64,000 nt of DNA from an uncultured Sedimentitalea sp. (GCA_947504115.1 CANNGH010000003.1:62001-126000), one strand, 5' to 3'. Positions 19,723-28,878 are shown, counted from the first letter of the stretch. Notes: generated by a model not told the origin, from the letters alone. Translations and numbers: made by a program.

Positions 19723-21048
19723 ATGCGACTATGGGCAGGCGCCGCGTTCTTCGGCGTATTCATCACCAATGGAATGACGGCACAGGCGGTCGAGCAATCG
19801 CCAAGGCCGATGATCCGTCCGGCGGGTCAGAAGGAAATCGCGCAACCCGCCAAGACGCTGGTGGCGCAATCGCTGCGTCCCACGGTGCGAAAGGCGGTCG
19901 TCGTGACACGAACGGATGACGTCGAGGCGAATCGTGGCTTTCAGGACTGGATCGGCGGATTCCGCAACCGCGCCATGGCCGAGGGCATCTCGGCGCGCGT
20001 CCTTGATGCGGCGTTCGACGGTGTACGCTATGATGCCGATGTGATTGCGCGCGACAGCAACCAGTCGGAATTCACCAAGACGATCTGGCAATATCTCGAC
20101 AGCGCGGTGTCGGACACCCGTATCGCCAACGGCAAGGCGGCGCTGCGTGAACACGGCGCGCGGTTGCAGGCGATCGAGGCGCGCTATGGCGTGGAAAAAG
20201 AGGTCGTCACCGCCGTCTGGGGTCTGGAAAGCGCTTATGGCAGCTTCCGCGGCAAGAACGATATCGTGACCTCGCTGGCGACGCTGGCCTATGACGGACG
20301 GCGCGGCGCGTTCTTTGAACAGCAACTGATCGCGGCGCTGAAAATCCTGCAAAATGGCGACACCAGCCCGCGCAACATGACCGGAAGCTGGGCCGGCGCG
20401 ATGGGCCACACCCAGTTCATGCCGACCTCGTATCTCGATTACGCCGTCGATTTCACCGGAGATGGGCGGCGCGACATCTGGTCGGACGATCCCTCGGACG
20501 CGCTGGCCTCGACCGCCGCCTATCTGGCCAAATTCGGCTGGAAAAAGGGCCAGCCCTGGGGGGTCGAGGTGACGCTGCCGCGCGGCTTCGATTTCGCGCT
20601 GGCGGATCGCGGCATCACCAAGACACCCGGCGACTGGGCGCGCATGGGCGTGCGCGGTGTGAATGGCCAGCCGGTGCCGAACCACGGCAAGGGCGCGATC
20701 CTGCTGCCGGCCGGCGGACAGGGCGCGGCCTTCATGATCTTCGACAATTTCGCGGTGATCGAACGCTATAATTCGGCCGATGCCTACGTGATCGGCATCG
20801 GACACCTGAGCGACCGGCTGAAGGGCGGCGCGCCGATCAAGGGCGACTGGCCGCGCGGCGACCGCGCCCTGACACGCGCGGAACGCATGGAGATGCAGAA
20901 ACGCCTGACCGCCAAGGGGTTCAACACCCAAGGCGTCGACGGGCGCATCGGTCCGCGCACGATTTCCGCCGTACGCTCGTTCCAGGTCGCGCAGGGAATG
21001 GCGCCGGATGGCTATGCCTCGCTGCGGCTGCTGGACCGGTTGCGCTAG
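19723..21048 (+). CDS. Lytic murein transglycosylase, MltB type with C-terminal peptidoglycan-binding domain
   Basis: Cleaves the glycan strand of peptidoglycan, forming 1,6-anhydro ends. The 441-residue protein has a signal peptide (LWAGAAFFGVFITNG), the SltB/MltB catalytic domain (about 90-370) with GLESAYGSFRGKND holding the catalytic glutamate and the GSWAGAMGHTQFMPTSYL motif, and a C-terminal PG_binding_1 domain (about 380-441, GVDGRIGPRTISAVRSFQ). Start: ATG at 19723, with GGGGC upstream, gives the signal peptide; an ATG 15 codons earlier would spoil it. There is no lipobox, unlike E. coli MltB. Confidence 0.93.
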   Translation: MRLWAGAAFFGVFITNGMTAQAVEQSPRPMIRPAGQKEIAQPAKTLVAQSLRPTVRKAVVVTRTDDVEANRGFQDWIGGFRNRAMAEGISARVLDAAFDGVRYDADVIARDSNQSEFTKTIWQYLDSAVSDTRIANGKAALREHGARLQAIEARYGVEKEVVTAVWGLESAYGSFRGKNDIVTSLATLAYDGRRGAFFEQQLIAALKILQNGDTSPRNMTGSWAGAMGHTQFMPTSYLDYAVDFTGDGRRDIWSDDPSDALASTAAYLAKFGWKKGQPWGVEVTLPRGFDFALADRGITKTPGDWARMGVRGVNGQPVPNHGKGAILLPAGGQGAAFMIFDNFAVIERYNSADAYVIGIGHLSDRLKGGAPIKGDWPRGDRALTRAERMEMQKRLTAKGFNTQGVDGRIGPRTISAVRSFQVAQGMAPDGYASLRLLDRLR

Positions 21049-21063
21049 AAAAAGGCGCGCGTG

Positions 21064-21351
21064 TCAGGTGCCTTCGACCACGATGATCACGCTTTGGGCG
21101 GTGCGGCGACGGATGTCGGCGACCTCCTGGTAATCGGGATCGTTATAGGCATCCAGGGCGGCCTGATAGCTGGGGAATTCGATCACGACATGGCGCTCGT
21201 TCGTCGTGCCCTCCATGACCTCGGCATCGCCGCCCCGCACCACGAACCGCCCGCCCAGCCGTTCAAGGATGGGCGTGTCACGCTCGACATATTCCTTGTA
21301 AGCCTCGGGGTCGGTGACGGTGATATGACCGATAAGGTATCCTTTGGGCAT
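21064..21351 (-). CDS. DUF1330 domain protein
   Basis: A 95-residue ferredoxin-fold protein of the dimeric alpha/beta barrel type. MPKGYLIGHITVTDPEAYKE opens it and the DYQEVADIRRRTAQSVIIVVEG end is typical. Function unknown. I set the start at the methionine that opens the domain (21351); an ATG five codons upstream is equally possible and neither has a clear ribosome site. It is convergent with the transglycosylase gene, 15 bases apart. Confidence 0.85.
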   Translation of the reverse strand: MPKGYLIGHITVTDPEAYKEYVERDTPILERLGGRFVVRGGDAEVMEGTTNERHVVIEFPSYQAALDAYNDPDYQEVADIRRRTAQSVIIVVEGT

Positions 21352-21646
21352 CTGTTGGGCTTTCATTCTGTTGTGACGTCTGGCCGGACTCAAGGCGCGC
21401 TGCGGATGTCCCGCGCTTGGGCAGCGAGGGGCGGTGTCGCCCGCGTTGCCCTCCATGGATAAGGCAAGGGGCGCGGCGCGCGCAACCCGCCCGTTCATCC
21501 GACCCGACGTTCAGCAGTTTTTGCTGGCCTCCGGCGCGTAATCAGACAGAATGCCCGAATTGGCGGCCTCCGCGCTTTGCGGGCTTTGTCGCGGGCCGCG
21601 TGTTGGGCTAGGACGGTGACAGGGCCTTCGATAACCGGGATTGCAC
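21352..21646. other. 295-base divergent spacer between the DUF1330 and M24 genes
   Basis: The largest gene-free stretch. I find no RNA gene in it. It holds a weak hairpin (CAGCA-GTTT-TTGCTG near 21514-21528) and presumably both divergent promoters, none of which is clear. On the minus strand the DUF1330 frame stays open through part of it but codes for an unlikely Arg/Pro-rich extension. Confidence 0.4.
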
Positions 21647-22831
21647 ATGACCGCCTATGATCTCTCCTTCACCACCGCCGAATATCACGCCCGCCTGACC
21701 CGCACGCGCGAAGCGATGGAGCAGGCGGGGCTGGACGCGCTGTTCGTCACGGACCCGTCGAACCAGGCGTGGCTGACGGGCTATGACGGCTGGTCGTTCT
21801 ATGTGCATCAGGGGGTGATCGTCCTTCCCGACGCCGATCCGATCTGGTGGGGCCGCAACATCGATGCGAACGGAGCGTTGCGCACGGTCTGGATGCGCCC
21901 TGACCGGGTGCTTGGCTATGCCGACAATTACGTCCAGTCGACCGAACGCCACCCAATGCACGACCTGGCCCTCCGCCTGTCCGAACTGCGGCTGGAGCGG
22001 GCCCATATCGGGGTCGAGATGGACAATTACTTCTTCTCGGCCCGCGCGATGGACGTGCTTTATACCGAACTGCCCCAAGTCCGCTGGGCCGATGCCACCG
22101 GGCTGGTCAACTGGCAACGCACCATCAAATCCCCCGCCGAGATCCGCTTCATGCGCAACGCCGCGGCAATCTCCGAAAAGGTGGTCGACGGGCTGCTGGA
22201 ACGTGTCGAACCCGGCATTCCTAAGAATGAGATCGTCGCCGAAATCTACCGCGATGCGATCCGCGGTGTCGGTGACGCCTGGGGCGATTACCCCGCAATC
22301 GTGCCGCTTTTGCCGTCGGGCACCGATGCGGCCGCGCCGCACCTGACCTGGAACAGCCGCCCCTTCACCCTGGGCGAGGCGACCTATTTTGAAATCTCGG
22401 GCTGCTACCGTCGCTATCATGCCCCGTTCTGCCGCACGCTGTTTCTTGGCGATCCGCCCGATTTCCTGTTGCGCGCCGAAGCCGCACTGGTCGAGGGGCT
22501 GGAGGCTGGACTTGACGCCGCCCGCGCCGGCAACCGCGCCTGCGACATCGCCAACGCGCTGGCCGCACCGCTGGAACGCGCAGGCATCGAACGCGGCGCG
22601 CGCTGTGGCTATTGCATCGGGCTCAGCTATCCGCCCGATTGGGGCGAACGCACGATCTCGCTGCGCACCGAGGACGAGACCGTGCTGCAACCTGGCATGA
22701 CCTTCCACTTCATGCCGGGTCTCTGGATGAAGGATTGGGGGCTGGAGATCACCGAAAGCATCCTGATCCGCGAAACGGGTCCTGCGGAAACCTTCTGCAA
22801 CCGGCCCAGAAAGATGTTCGTGAAACCATGA
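21647..22831 (+). CDS. Creatinase-like M24 family hydrolase (resembles ectoine hydrolase DoeA/EutD)
   Basis: A 394-residue pita-bread-fold protein. The segment WLTGYDGWSFYVHQG and STERHPMHDLALRLSEL strongly recall DoeA/EutD, which open the ectoine ring to N-acetyl-diaminobutyrate. The metal-ligand motifs of M24 peptidases are absent: the usual Asp/Asp positions read FEISGCYRRYHAPFCRT and the His motif GLSYPPDWGER, as in metal-free creatinase-like members. The stop overlaps the next gene, an M20 deacylase (ATGA), so the two act together. No ectoine uptake or utilisation genes are nearby, so the substrate is open. Start: ATG at 21647; a TTG two codons upstream is possible. Confidence 0.75.
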   Translation: MTAYDLSFTTAEYHARLTRTREAMEQAGLDALFVTDPSNQAWLTGYDGWSFYVHQGVIVLPDADPIWWGRNIDANGALRTVWMRPDRVLGYADNYVQSTERHPMHDLALRLSELRLERAHIGVEMDNYFFSARAMDVLYTELPQVRWADATGLVNWQRTIKSPAEIRFMRNAAAISEKVVDGLLERVEPGIPKNEIVAEIYRDAIRGVGDAWGDYPAIVPLLPSGTDAAAPHLTWNSRPFTLGEATYFEISGCYRRYHAPFCRTLFLGDPPDFLLRAEAALVEGLEAGLDAARAGNRACDIANALAAPLERAGIERGARCGYCIGLSYPPDWGERTISLRTEDETVLQPGMTFHFMPGLWMKDWGLEITESILIRETGPAETFCNRPRKMFVKP

Positions 22832-23991
22832 CCGACCGCCTTGCCGATACCCTCTCGCTGCTGGAGCGGCTGATCGCCTACCCCACCGTTTCCGCCGACA
22901 GCAATCTCGACCTGATCGACGATCTGGCCGAACGGCTGGAAAAATGCGGGGCGCGCGCCGAACTGTTGCACGACGACAGCGGACGAAAGGCGACATTGTT
23001 CGCCACGATCGGCCCCGACGGCCCCGGCGGCATCGTCCTGTCGGGTCATACGGACGTGGTTCCGGTCACCGATCAGGACTGGAGCAGCGACCCCTTCACC
23101 ATGCGCCAGGACGACGGTCGTGCCTATGGCCGCGGCGCTTGCGACATGAAGGGCTTCATCGCCGCCGCTGTGGAACTGGCCAGCGACCTGCGCGGCCGCG
23201 ATTTGCGCCGCCCGGTGCATTTCGCCTTTACCTACGACGAAGAGGTCGGCTGCCTGGGCGCGCAATCGCTGGTCCGCGAACTAAGGGCCCGCGACATCCG
23301 CCCGGCCATGGCGATCATCGGGGAACCCACCGACATGAAGGTGATCGAGGGGCACAAGGGCTGTTGCGAATACACCACGCGCTTCACCGGGTTGGAAGGG
23401 CACGGCTCCATGCCCGATCACGGCGTGAACGCAGCCGAATATGCCGTGCGCTATGTCGGCGAATTGCTGGCCTTGCGCGATGACCTGATCCACCGCGCGC
23501 CACCGCACAGCCGCTTCGATCCCCCCTGGAGCACGATCAATATCGGCGCGATAAACGGCGGCATCGCGCATAACGTGATCCCCGGCAAGGCCGAGGTCGA
23601 ATGGGAAATGCGCCCGGTACAGCAATCGGATGCCGATCTGGTCCAGTCACGGCTGACCGAGCATGTCGAACGGGTGCTGCTGCCGGCCATGCGCGCGGTC
23701 TGCCCGCAGGCCGACATCCGCACCGAAACCATTGCCGAGGTCTGCGGTCTGGAACCGATGAGCGAAAACGCCGCCCGCGATCTGGTGTTCGGCCTGATCG
23801 GCGCCAATTCCGCCGATGTCGTCCCCTTCGGAACCGAGGCCGGCTTGTTCCAGCAGATGGGCCTATCGGTGGTGGTCTGCGGCCCCGGCTCGATCCGGCA
23901 GGCGCACAAGCCGGACGAATTCGTCACGCTCGACCAGTTGCGATCCTGCCTTGGAATGATCGACCGGCTGTTTCAGTCCCTCGCGGCCTGA
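22828..23991 (+). CDS. argE: M20 family deacylase, acetylornithine deacetylase-like
   Basis: A 387-residue zinc hydrolase with [38 protein letters not shown] (catalytic Glu), GEPTDMKVIEGHKG and GTEAGLFQQMG in the order expected for ArgE. Acetylornithine deacetylases release acetate from N-acetylornithine, but many alphaproteobacteria make ornithine with ArgJ, and M20 paralogues deacylate other N-acyl amino acids. Tight coupling to the creatinase-like gene suggests a two-step pathway in which the first enzyme opens a ring or amidine and this one removes an acyl group; that is inference. Its 3' end overlaps the convergent ABC gene by 19 bases. Confidence 0.82.
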   Translation: MTDRLADTLSLLERLIAYPTVSADSNLDLIDDLAERLEKCGARAELLHDDSGRKATLFATIGPDGPGGIVLSGHTDVVPVTDQDWSSDPFTMRQDDGRAYGRGACDMKGFIAAAVELASDLRGRDLRRPVHFAFTYDEEVGCLGAQSLVRELRARDIRPAMAIIGEPTDMKVIEGHKGCCEYTTRFTGLEGHGSMPDHGVNAAEYAVRYVGELLALRDDLIHRAPPHSRFDPPWSTINIGAINGGIAHNVIPGKAEVEWEMRPVQQSDADLVQSRLTEHVERVLLPAMRAVCPQADIRTETIAEVCGLEPMSENAARDLVFGLIGANSADVVPFGTEAGLFQQMGLSVVVCGPGSIRQAHKPDEFVTLDQLRSCLGMIDRLFQSLAA

Positions 23992-24983
23992 GTCACGCCT
24001 CTGTCTTCTTCTGGCCGGGAAATATCCCGGCGGCCCGGGGGCAGCGCCCCCGGTCCGACGGATGAGGTCAGCGCAAGGAACACATCTTCCAGATCCGGCT
24101 CCTGCGTCTTGACGTCACGAATGCTGATCCCGGCCGCGCGCACGGCGGCAAGCACCTGCTCGGCGCTGGTCTGGCGGCTTTGATAGGACAGCACGACCGC
24201 CCCGTCGCCGCGCCGCTCGGCACTGATCCCGTCCGCTTGCGGCAACGCCTCGACCGGCCCGTCCGGCTGGATGATCATCGACCGTGCATCCAGCCGATCG
24301 AGCAGATTTCCGGTGCTGTCCTGCGCCACGACCTCGCCATCGGCAATGATGGCGATCCGGTCACACATGTCCTGCGCCTCTTCCAGGTAGTGCGTGGTCA
24401 GGATGATCGTCATTCCCGCCTCGTTCAACTTGCGCACATTGTTCCACAGCATCTGGCGCAATTCGATATCCACGCCGGCGGTCGGTTCATCCAGCACCAG
24501 AACATGCGGATTGTGCACCAGCGCCTTGCCCAGCAGCAGCCGGCGGCGCATGCCGCCCGACAGGGTGCGGGCATAGGCCTCGGCCTTGTCGCTCAGCCCG
24601 ATCATCTCCAGAATCTCGTCGCTGCGGCGCTGCGCCCGTGGCAGACCATAAAGCCCCGCCTGCACCTCCAGCGCGCCGCGCGGGGTAAAGAACGGATCCA
24701 GGTTCAACTCCTGCGGCATCACCCCGATCGAGGCCCGGCTCTGGCGCGGATTGCGATCCTGATCGAACCCCCAGATCGTGACCTTTCCTGCGGTTTTCAC
24801 CACCAGTCCGGCCAGAATGTTGATCAATGTCGACTTGCCCGCCCCGTTCGGCCCCAGCAGGCCGAACACCGACCCCTGCGGCACCGTCAGGTCGATATTC
24901 CTGAGCGCGTGTTTGGGCGGCTGGCCGCGCTGTGCCCGATAGGTCTTGGTCAACCCTTCGATCCGGATCGCGTCCTGTGTCAT
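23973..24983 (-). CDS. ABC transporter ATP-binding protein, YadG/DrrA type
   Basis: ATPase of an ABC-2 export system. In 336 residues: Walker [13 protein letters not shown] (about 40-51), Q-loop [11 protein letters not shown], signature LSGGMRRR, Walker [13 protein letters not shown], and the H-loop [10 protein letters not shown]-terminal domain (about 220-305) is typical of the DrrA/YadG group. The last 28 or so residues (from [14 protein letters not shown]) are translated from a palindromic repeat and look accidental. The partner permease is not in the window, which is odd for this group as they are normally adjacent. Start: ATG at 24983, before [13 protein letters not shown]; the open frame upstream is not conserved-looking. 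Confidence 0.9.
   Translation of the reverse strand: MTQDAIRIEGLTKTYRAQRGQPPKHALRNIDLTVPQGSVFGLLGPNGAGKSTLINILAGLVVKTAGKVTIWGFDQDRNPRQSRASIGVMPQELNLDPFFTPRGALEVQAGLYGLPRAQRRSDEILEMIGLSDKAEAYARTLSGGMRRRLLLGKALVHNPHVLVLDEPTAGVDIELRQMLWNNVRKLNEAGMTIILTTHYLEEAQDMCDRIAIIADGEVVAQDSTGNLLDRLDARSMIIQPDGPVEALPQADGISAERRGDGAVVLSYQSRQTSAEQVLAAVRAAGISIRDVKTQEPDLEDVFLALTSSVGPGALPPGRRDISRPEEDRGVTQAARD
24005..24053. repeat. Palindromic repeat with two hairpins, overlapping the ABC ATPase 3' end
   Basis: CTTCTTCTGG leads into CCGGGA-AATA-TCCCGG (6 bp) and then CCGGGGGC-AGC-GCCCCCGG (8 bp, perfect). The block lies just past the argE stop, so it may end argE transcription. On the other strand it is inside the ABC gene. 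Related blocks occur at 50959-50990 and 56709-56739. No T-run follows. Confidence 0.6.
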
Positions 24984-25070
24984 AACCGCCCCTTGCCCCC
25001 GCTTTTGCCTTGGCTCATAAAGCACCTAATCCAAGCCCGCCGGGCCGACAACCAGAAGGATCGCCGAGTG

Positions 25071-25256
25071 ATGACCGTTGATGCCCCGGAAACCAGGATC
25101 GTGGACAGCTGGCGCGTGGCCTGCGACGGCGGCGAGGGCGCTCTGGGCCATCCCCGCGTCTGGCTGCAGATCCCGCAGGACAAGGGCTGGGTCGAATGCG
25201 GCTATTGCGACGCGCGCTATGTGCACCGGGTTTTCGCCGACAAGGTCAATAGCTGA
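25071..25256 (+). CDS. Zinc-finger domain protein, NDUFS6-like complex I accessory subunit
   Basis: A 61-residue protein with the zf-CHCC pattern: a Cys (RVACDGG), a His (ALGHPRV) and CGYCDARYV, ligands for one zinc ion. In mitochondria and some alphaproteobacteria this fold is the NDUFS6 subunit bound to the peripheral arm of NADH:ubiquinone oxidoreductase. The length, and the absence of any other nuo gene, are usual for bacterial homologues. AAGGA lies about ten bases upstream of the ATG. Divergent from the ABC gene. Confidence 0.82.
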   Translation: MTVDAPETRIVDSWRVACDGGEGALGHPRVWLQIPQDKGWVECGYCDARYVHRVFADKVNS

Positions 25257-25283
25257 AAACGCGACAGACGACGATCGGCCCTC

Positions 25284-26033
25284 ATGCTGTTTTCTTCCGG
25301 CATCATAGCGCTATCCGATCAGAAACGGATCGCCGAAGGCTCTCAAAGAAGCGTTTTCACGGTCGCGGGACAGCCGGATCTGCTTGTCAAGGTTGCGACC
25401 CCTGACAAAATTCAGCCGTCGCACAGCTTGCGCTTGTCCAAGCGCATTATCCGCAAGCTGCTGCCAAACACCCGGTTTCGCGTTTTTCTGGTCGAGGCGA
25501 AGTATGAGATGGACCTGGCCGCAAGGCTCGGCGCGCTGGCTCCGACATCGCCGCTACCGAAATCACTTGGGGTCGTCAGCACCGATTTGGGTGTTGGCGT
25601 CGTTGTGGAAAAGATCGCGGATGACCGGGGCGAGTTGGCAAAAACCCTTGACGAGCTCTATCGGCGAAAGCAACTGACCGCGGCGATTCTGGAGCACCTG
25701 AACATTTTTGCGGCAAAGCTTTTCGACATGCAGATCATCGCGGGAAACCTCAGTGCGGGCAATATCGTTCTGGGCAGACGCAACGGCAAGGATGCGCTTT
25801 TTCTGGTGGACGGGTTCGGCGAACGCCATGCCATTCCGATCCGCTCGTGGTTCCGGTTCCTCAACAACCATTCCCTGAATCGCAGGATGGAGAAGATGGC
25901 CTTGGAACTGGGATTGATATGGCAGGCCGATCAGCGCAAATTCCGGTTCTCCGATCCGCCCGATCAGGTAGATGCCTCGCATCATTTACACTTGGCGGCC
26001 AATCCCGCAACAAGGCATAAGGAGCCTTCCTGA
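25284..26033 (+). CDS. YrbL family protein (PhoP-regulated kinase-fold)
   Basis: A 249-residue protein resembling YrbL, whose E. coli gene is under PhoP control: ALSDQKRIAEGSQRSVF, VKVATPDKIQP and the catalytic-loop-like NLSAGNIVLG followed by FLVDGFGE suggest a protein-kinase-like fold. YrbL in E. coli is of unknown function. Base composition is lower than in the neighbours (two 60-base lines counted by hand gave 57% and 50% GC, against about 65-70% nearby), which suits a transferred gene. It is followed by polA after 14 bases. No ribosome site is clear before the ATG. Confidence 0.7.
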   Translation: MLFSSGIIALSDQKRIAEGSQRSVFTVAGQPDLLVKVATPDKIQPSHSLRLSKRIIRKLLPNTRFRVFLVEAKYEMDLAARLGALAPTSPLPKSLGVVSTDLGVGVVVEKIADDRGELAKTLDELYRRKQLTAAILEHLNIFAAKLFDMQIIAGNLSAGNIVLGRRNGKDALFLVDGFGERHAIPIRSWFRFLNNHSLNRRMEKMALELGLIWQADQRKFRFSDPPDQVDASHHLHLAANPATRHKEPS

Positions 26034-26047
26034 ACTCGGAGCGCAGC

Positions 26048-28849
26048 ATGTCAGATTCTTCATTCGGCAAGGGATGCCATCTGCATCTGATCGACGGATC
26101 GGCCTTCATCTTCCGCGCCTATCACGCGCTTCCGCCGCTCACGCGAAAATCCGACGGTCTGCCGATCGGGGCTGTGGCGGGGTTCTGCAACATGCTGCAC
26201 AAATATGTCGCCGACAATACCGGCCCGGACGCGCCGACCCATGCGGCGGTGATCTTCGACAAGGGCAGCCACACGTTCCGCAACGATCTTTACGATCAAT
26301 ACAAGGCCAACCGCGAGGCCATGCCCGAGGATCTGCGCCCGCAGATCCCGCTGACCCGCACCGCGACCGAGGCCTTCAACATCGCCTGCGAGGAACTGGA
26401 GGGCTACGAGGCCGACGACATCATCGCGACGCTGGCCTGCCAGGCCCGGGATCTGGGCGGACGGGTCACGATCATCTCCTCGGACAAGGACCTGATGCAG
26501 CTTGTCGGCGGCGGGGTCGAGATGCTGGACGCGATGAAGAACCTGACGATCGACACCGAGGGCGTGATGGCGCGCTTCGGCGTGCCGCCCGAGCGGGTGG
26601 TGGACGTGCAGGCGCTGGCAGGCGACAGCATCGACAACGTGCCGGGCGCCCCCGGCATCGGCATCAAGACGGCGGCGCTGCTGATCAACGAATACGGCGA
26701 TCTGGAGACGCTTCTCGACCGCGCCGAAGAGATCAGGCAGCCCAAGCGCCGCCAGACCCTGATCGACATGCGCGAACAGATCGAACTGAGCAAACGGCTG
26801 GTGCAGCTTGATTGCAAAACGCCGCTGGATTTCACGCTGGACGATCTCGAAGTGCGCGACCCCGATCCCGACGTGCTGCTGCCGTTTCTGGCCGAGATGG
26901 AGTTCCGCACCCTCAGCCGCCGCATCGCCGAGCATCTGAACGTGGAGCCCCCGACCATTCCCGAACCGCAGGCGGGCGCGGACAGCGACGCGCCCGACGC
27001 CCCCGATTTCGACGCCGCGATTCACGATCACATCAGCGACGCGGCCAGCCTGCAGACATGGATCGACCGGATCCACTCACGTGGCTATGTCGCCGTGGAC
27101 ACCGAAACCACCGCATTGGACGAGATGACCGCCGAACTGGTGGGCATATCGCTCTGCGTCGAACCCGGCCATGCCTGTTACATCCCGCTGCGCCACAAGG
27201 CGAGCGCGGGCAGCGATCTGTTCGCGTCGGACGAACTGGCCGAGGGGCAGATGCCGCTGGACGACGCACTGGCGATGCTGAAACCGATGCTCGAGGATCC
27301 AGCGATCCTCAAGATCGGGCAGAACATGAAATACGACGCCAAGATCCTTGCCCGCAACGGCATCGACGTCGCGCCGATCGACGACACGATGCTGCTGTCC
27401 TATGCCATGCATGCCGGACTGCACGGCCACGGCATGGACACGCTGAGCGAACGCTATCTCGGCCACACCCCCATCCCGATCAAGCCGCTTCTGGGCAGCG
27501 GCAAGTCGGCGATTACCTTCGACAAGGTAGGGGTGGCGGATGCGGTGCGTTATGCCTCCGAGGATGCCGACATCACCCTGCGCCTGTGGCAGGCGTTCAA
27601 GCCGCAACTGCACCGCGCGCAGGTGACGACGGTTTACGAAACGCTGGAACGGCCCCTGGTGCCGGTGCTGGCGCAGATGGAGATGCACGGCATCAAGGTC
27701 GATCGCAACACGCTGTCGCGCATGTCGAGCGCCTTTGCCCAGAAGATGGCCGCGCTCGAGGCGGAAATTCACGAATTGGCCGGGGAAAAATTCAACGTCG
27801 GCAGCCCCAAGCAACTGGGCGAGATCCTGTTCGACAAGATGTCGCTCTCGGGCGGCAAACGCGGCAAGGCCGGCGCCTATACCACCAGCGTCGATGTGCT
27901 GGAGGATCTGGCAACCGAACACGACCTGCCGGGCCGCGTTCTGGACTGGCGCGCGCTAAGCAAGCTGAAATCGACCTATACGGACGCGCTGCAGACGCAT
28001 ATCAACGCGGAAACCGGGCGCGTTCATACCTGCTATTCCATCGCCGGGGCGAATACCGGGCGTCTGGCCTCGACCGATCCGAACCTGCAGAACATCCCCG
28101 TGCGCAGCGAGGACGGGCGACGCATCCGCGAGGCCTTCATCGCCGAGCCGGGAAACGTTCTGGTCAGCCTCGACTATTCCCAGATCGAGTTGCGAATTCT
28201 CGCGCATATGGCCGGGATCGACGAATTGAAACAGGCCTTCGCCGACGGGTTGGACATTCACGCCCTGACCGCGAGCGAGATGTTCAACGTGCCGCTTGAC
28301 CAGATGACGCCCGAGATCCGCCGTCAGGCCAAGGCGATCAACTTCGGCGTGATCTACGGCATTTCCGGCTTCGGGCTTGCGCGCAACCTGCGTATTCCAC
28401 GGGCCGAGGCGCAGGGCTTCATCGACCGGTATTTCGAACGCTTTCCCGGCATCCGGGCCTATATGGACAAGATTAAGGCGTTCGCCAAGGAACACGAATT
28501 CGTGCAGACCCTGTTCGGGCGCAAGATCCACACGCCGGAAATCAACGCCAAGGGGCCGCGCGCCAGTTTCGCCTATCGCGCCGCGATCAACGCGCCGATC
28601 CAGGGCACGGCCGCCGATGTGATCCGCCGCGCCATGATCCGCATGCCCGATGCCATCGACGGACTGCCCGCGAAAATGCTGCTGCAGGTGCATGACGAAT
28701 TGCTGTTCGAGGTGGCCGAAAACGCGGTGGACGAGGTGATCGCCCGCGCCCGCGATATCATGGAAAACGCGCCTGACCCGGCCGTGTATCTGGACGTGAA
28801 ACTGACCGTCGAGGCCGGCCAGGGCCTCAATTGGGCCGCTGCCCACTGA
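26048..28849 (+). CDS. polA: DNA polymerase I
   Basis: Fills gaps and removes RNA primers in replication and repair. The 933-residue protein has all three parts: a 5'-3' exonuclease (about 10-300; HLIDGSAFIFRAY, EGYEADDIIA), a 3'-5' exonuclease (about 335-525) with its acidic triad intact (VDTETT, GQNMKYD, YASEDADI), and the polymerase (about 545-933) with motif A LDYSQIELR, motif B RRQAKAINFGVIYG and motif C QVHDELLFE. Unlike some alphaproteobacterial enzymes the proofreading site looks active. GGAG precedes the ATG by six bases. Confidence 0.98.
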   Translation: MSDSSFGKGCHLHLIDGSAFIFRAYHALPPLTRKSDGLPIGAVAGFCNMLHKYVADNTGPDAPTHAAVIFDKGSHTFRNDLYDQYKANREAMPEDLRPQIPLTRTATEAFNIACEELEGYEADDIIATLACQARDLGGRVTIISSDKDLMQLVGGGVEMLDAMKNLTIDTEGVMARFGVPPERVVDVQALAGDSIDNVPGAPGIGIKTAALLINEYGDLETLLDRAEEIRQPKRRQTLIDMREQIELSKRLVQLDCKTPLDFTLDDLEVRDPDPDVLLPFLAEMEFRTLSRRIAEHLNVEPPTIPEPQAGADSDAPDAPDFDAAIHDHISDAASLQTWIDRIHSRGYVAVDTETTALDEMTAELVGISLCVEPGHACYIPLRHKASAGSDLFASDELAEGQMPLDDALAMLKPMLEDPAILKIGQNMKYDAKILARNGIDVAPIDDTMLLSYAMHAGLHGHGMDTLSERYLGHTPIPIKPLLGSGKSAITFDKVGVADAVRYASEDADITLRLWQAFKPQLHRAQVTTVYETLERPLVPVLAQMEMHGIKVDRNTLSRMSSAFAQKMAALEAEIHELAGEKFNVGSPKQLGEILFDKMSLSGGKRGKAGAYTTSVDVLEDLATEHDLPGRVLDWRALSKLKSTYTDALQTHINAETGRVHTCYSIAGANTGRLASTDPNLQNIPVRSEDGRRIREAFIAEPGNVLVSLDYSQIELRILAHMAGIDELKQAFADGLDIHALTASEMFNVPLDQMTPEIRRQAKAINFGVIYGISGFGLARNLRIPRAEAQGFIDRYFERFPGIRAYMDKIKAFAKEHEFVQTLFGRKIHTPEINAKGPRASFAYRAAINAPIQGTAADVIRRAMIRMPDAIDGLPAKMLLQVHDELLFEVAENAVDEVIARARDIMENAPDPAVYLDVKLTVEAGQGLNWAAAH

Positions 28850-28850
28850 C

Positions 28851-28872
28851 GTAGGGCGGGGTTCACCCCGCC
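28851..28872 (-). repeat. 22-base palindromic repeat between polA and DUF1285 (copy 2)
   Basis: An exact, inverted copy of the block at 14853-14874. On the minus strand it follows the DUF1285 stop by six bases, as copy 1 follows dapD by seven, so orientation relative to the upstream gene is conserved. Being palindromic, it can also serve polA, whose stop is one base away. Confidence 0.6.
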
Positions 28873-28878
28873 GCCCCC

